Assembly (NCBI GenBank): GCA_027854065.1
Contig: JAQGEF010000003.1
Coordinates: 62,001 to 126,000, forward strand
DNA: 64,000 nt
Reading direction: 5' to 3'
Source: Polluticaenibacter yanchengensis
GTDB lineage: Bacteria; Bacteroidota; Bacteroidia; Chitinophagales; Chitinophagaceae
This document shows positions 63,304 to 64,000 of the stretch, in pieces; position 1 is the first letter of the stretch, and each line of letters starts with the position of its first letter. The position numbers and the translations under genes were made by a program. The notes below the pieces were generated by a model, which saw nothing but the letters and a program-made list of their open reading frames with translations, was not told the DNA's origin and searched no databases.

Positions 63304-63610
63304 AAATGAAAACAATTGTTGTGAAAATCCGGCGTATTTGAGTATAAACACCTGTTTGTATGACTTTTTAATGGTGGCAATATCTGACCGGATACGTGTA
63401 TTTATTATTTCCCGCAGATGTTCGCAGATCATTCCCGCAGATTCTCGCAGATTTTTTAGGAAATGAAAACAATTGTTGTGAAAAGCTGTTGTATTTGAGT
63501 ATAAATACCTGTTTGTGCTGTCTTCTTCATTGATCCAAGTGTCGGCCGAATCTGAATAATTGTTTCCCGCAGATGTTCGCAGATCATTCCCGCAGATTAT
63601 CGCAGATTTT
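63304..63610. repeat. 157-bp tandem duplication with CGCAGAT iterons
   Basis: A unit starting AAATGAAAACAATTG at 63304 recurs at 63461, 157 bp later, continuing with TTGTGAAAA, GTATTTGAGTATAAA and CACCTGTTTGT (ATACCTGTTTGT in the second). Each unit ends in a row of four CGCAGAT heptamers with short spacers (63411-63457 and 63566-63607). The middles have diverged. A further CGCAGAT lies near 63629. Confidence 0.8.
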
Positions 63611-63689
63611 TTTGATGATATTTTTTCGCAGATGTCACAGTTTTTTTGATGGTGCATTTATTGGCTGAGGGATAGCAGCGGCATCCTTT

Positions 63690-63775
63690 TTATTTTTTAT
63701 CCGACGAAGGAGGATTAAAATAAAAAGATATAGCGGATAGCCCGACCCGAGGTACGAGGGGCAGCCCCTCATATA
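63690..63775. repeat. GC-rich dispersed element near the right edge
   Basis: A short GC-rich block with GCGGATAGCCCGACCCGAGG and ACGAGGGGCAGCCCCTC, the second a hairpin (GGGGC-A-GCCCC). The vocabulary resembles the elements near 21250, 30400 and 47800. A minus-strand frame across it is not credited. Confidence 0.5.
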
Positions 63776-63857
63776 TATATTTCCATATTGTTTTGAATAA
63801 GTGTACTGTGATGACGGGCTTATGTTTATTGATATTTTATTGCAATCTTTGCAAGTA

Positions 63858-64000
63858 ATGAATGATTTGACGATCACAAATATCAGGTATGAGGACTTAA
63901 AGAAGTTTCCTAATCATTTTGATGTACAGTATGTAAACGCATACTTTGTAGTGGAGGATTCTAATGAGGATGATTATCCTTTGGAAATTAATAAATCTTA
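63858..64000 (+). CDS. Start of an unknown protein cut by the window edge
   Basis: The ATG at 63858 opens a frame of at least 47 codons that runs off the window. The visible N-terminus (MNDLTITNIRYEDLKKFP) and the acidic VVEDSNEDDYPLEI look like a cytoplasmic protein without signal peptide. No family can be named from this part. A TTTATTGCAATCTTTG stretch just upstream could hold a promoter. Confidence 0.5.
   Translation, partial: MNDLTITNIRYEDLKKFPNHFDVQYVNAYFVVEDSNEDDYPLEINKS

Noticed and set aside
63411..63607. CGCAGAT repeats as a CRISPR array
   Set aside because: The repeat is only seven bases, spacers are a few bases long and no cas gene is present.
63286..63657. 123-codon minus-strand frame across the tandem duplication
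   Set aside because: The protein repeats mirror the DNA repeats and no start or family supports it.
63635..63877. 80-codon minus-strand frame at the right edge
   Set aside because: It runs through the GC-rich dispersed element and overlaps the start of the credited partial gene.
1..64000. Insertion sequences or prophage
   Set aside because: No transposase, integrase or phage structural gene was recognised on either strand.

Overview
The window reads as chromosome of a Bacteroidota bacterium, most likely in the Chitinophagaceae/Sphingobacteriaceae range. The evidence is a type IX secretion (T9SS) sorting domain, the TTTG / TAnnTTTG promoter pattern, a Bacteroidota carotenoid operon, remnants of a CTnDOT-type tra operon, and AT-rich intergenic DNA with several dispersed repeat families. 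I do not name a species.

Layout. 1-10.2 kb: a potassium-uptake kdp locus (kdpF-kdpA-kdpB-kdpC, a beta-barrel porin, a stand-alone KdpD sensor domain and a separate histidine kinase). Two rounds of small helical protein plus single-helix peptide precede kdpA. An S23/IVP-type four-helix-bundle gene, on the opposite strand and flanked by low-complexity purine and pyrimidine tracts, splits kdpA from kdpB. 10.3-15.5 kb: an AT-rich accessory stretch with two overlapping unknown genes, a broken CoiA-like gene and a T9SS cargo protein. Part of it lies between a decayed copy of the tRNA-Ser 3' end and tRNA-Ser(UGA) itself. 15.5-16.9 kb: rpsF-rpsR-rplI with a recognisable promoter and a candidate S6:S18-binding leader. 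16.9-30.2 kb: a UbiA-like membrane protein, an amino-acid permease, a processive GT2 glycosyltransferase, a Nudix hydrolase, an outer-membrane barrel with a large TPR protein, a SPOR protein, an M20 amidohydrolase and a tail-anchored protein.

30.5-36.3 kb: an eight-gene minus-strand carotenoid operon, marR-crtI-crtB-unknown-SRPBCC-crtZ-crtYcd-idi. It covers isoprenoid isomerisation, phytoene synthesis, desaturation, cyclisation and ring hydroxylation, with its own regulator and repeated palindromes upstream. 37.1-44.4 kb: a lone RND efflux pump subunit, then ilvB-ilvN-ilvC for branched-chain amino acids. 44.6-50.1 kb: a lipoprotein, a GHL10 glycosidase, an SPFH/Arc pair and a WYL regulator. 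50.2-52.3 kb: a decayed conjugative-transposon fragment (traE, traF, frameshifted and deleted traG, nonsense-mutated and truncated traJ). 52.6-64 kb: an AraC regulator, a secreted esterase-like protein, tRNA-Leu(UAG), queA, an HAD phosphatase, an alpha/beta hydrolase, an M49-like lipoprotein, small unknown secreted proteins, and a 157-bp tandem duplication with CGCAGAT iterons.

The most unusual features are the repeat-flanked S23 gene inside the kdp operon, the repeated small-protein modules at its head, and the tRNA-Ser-derived direct repeat around the 11.7-15.4 kb island. Everything here was done by eye; no alignments, folding or database searches were run.
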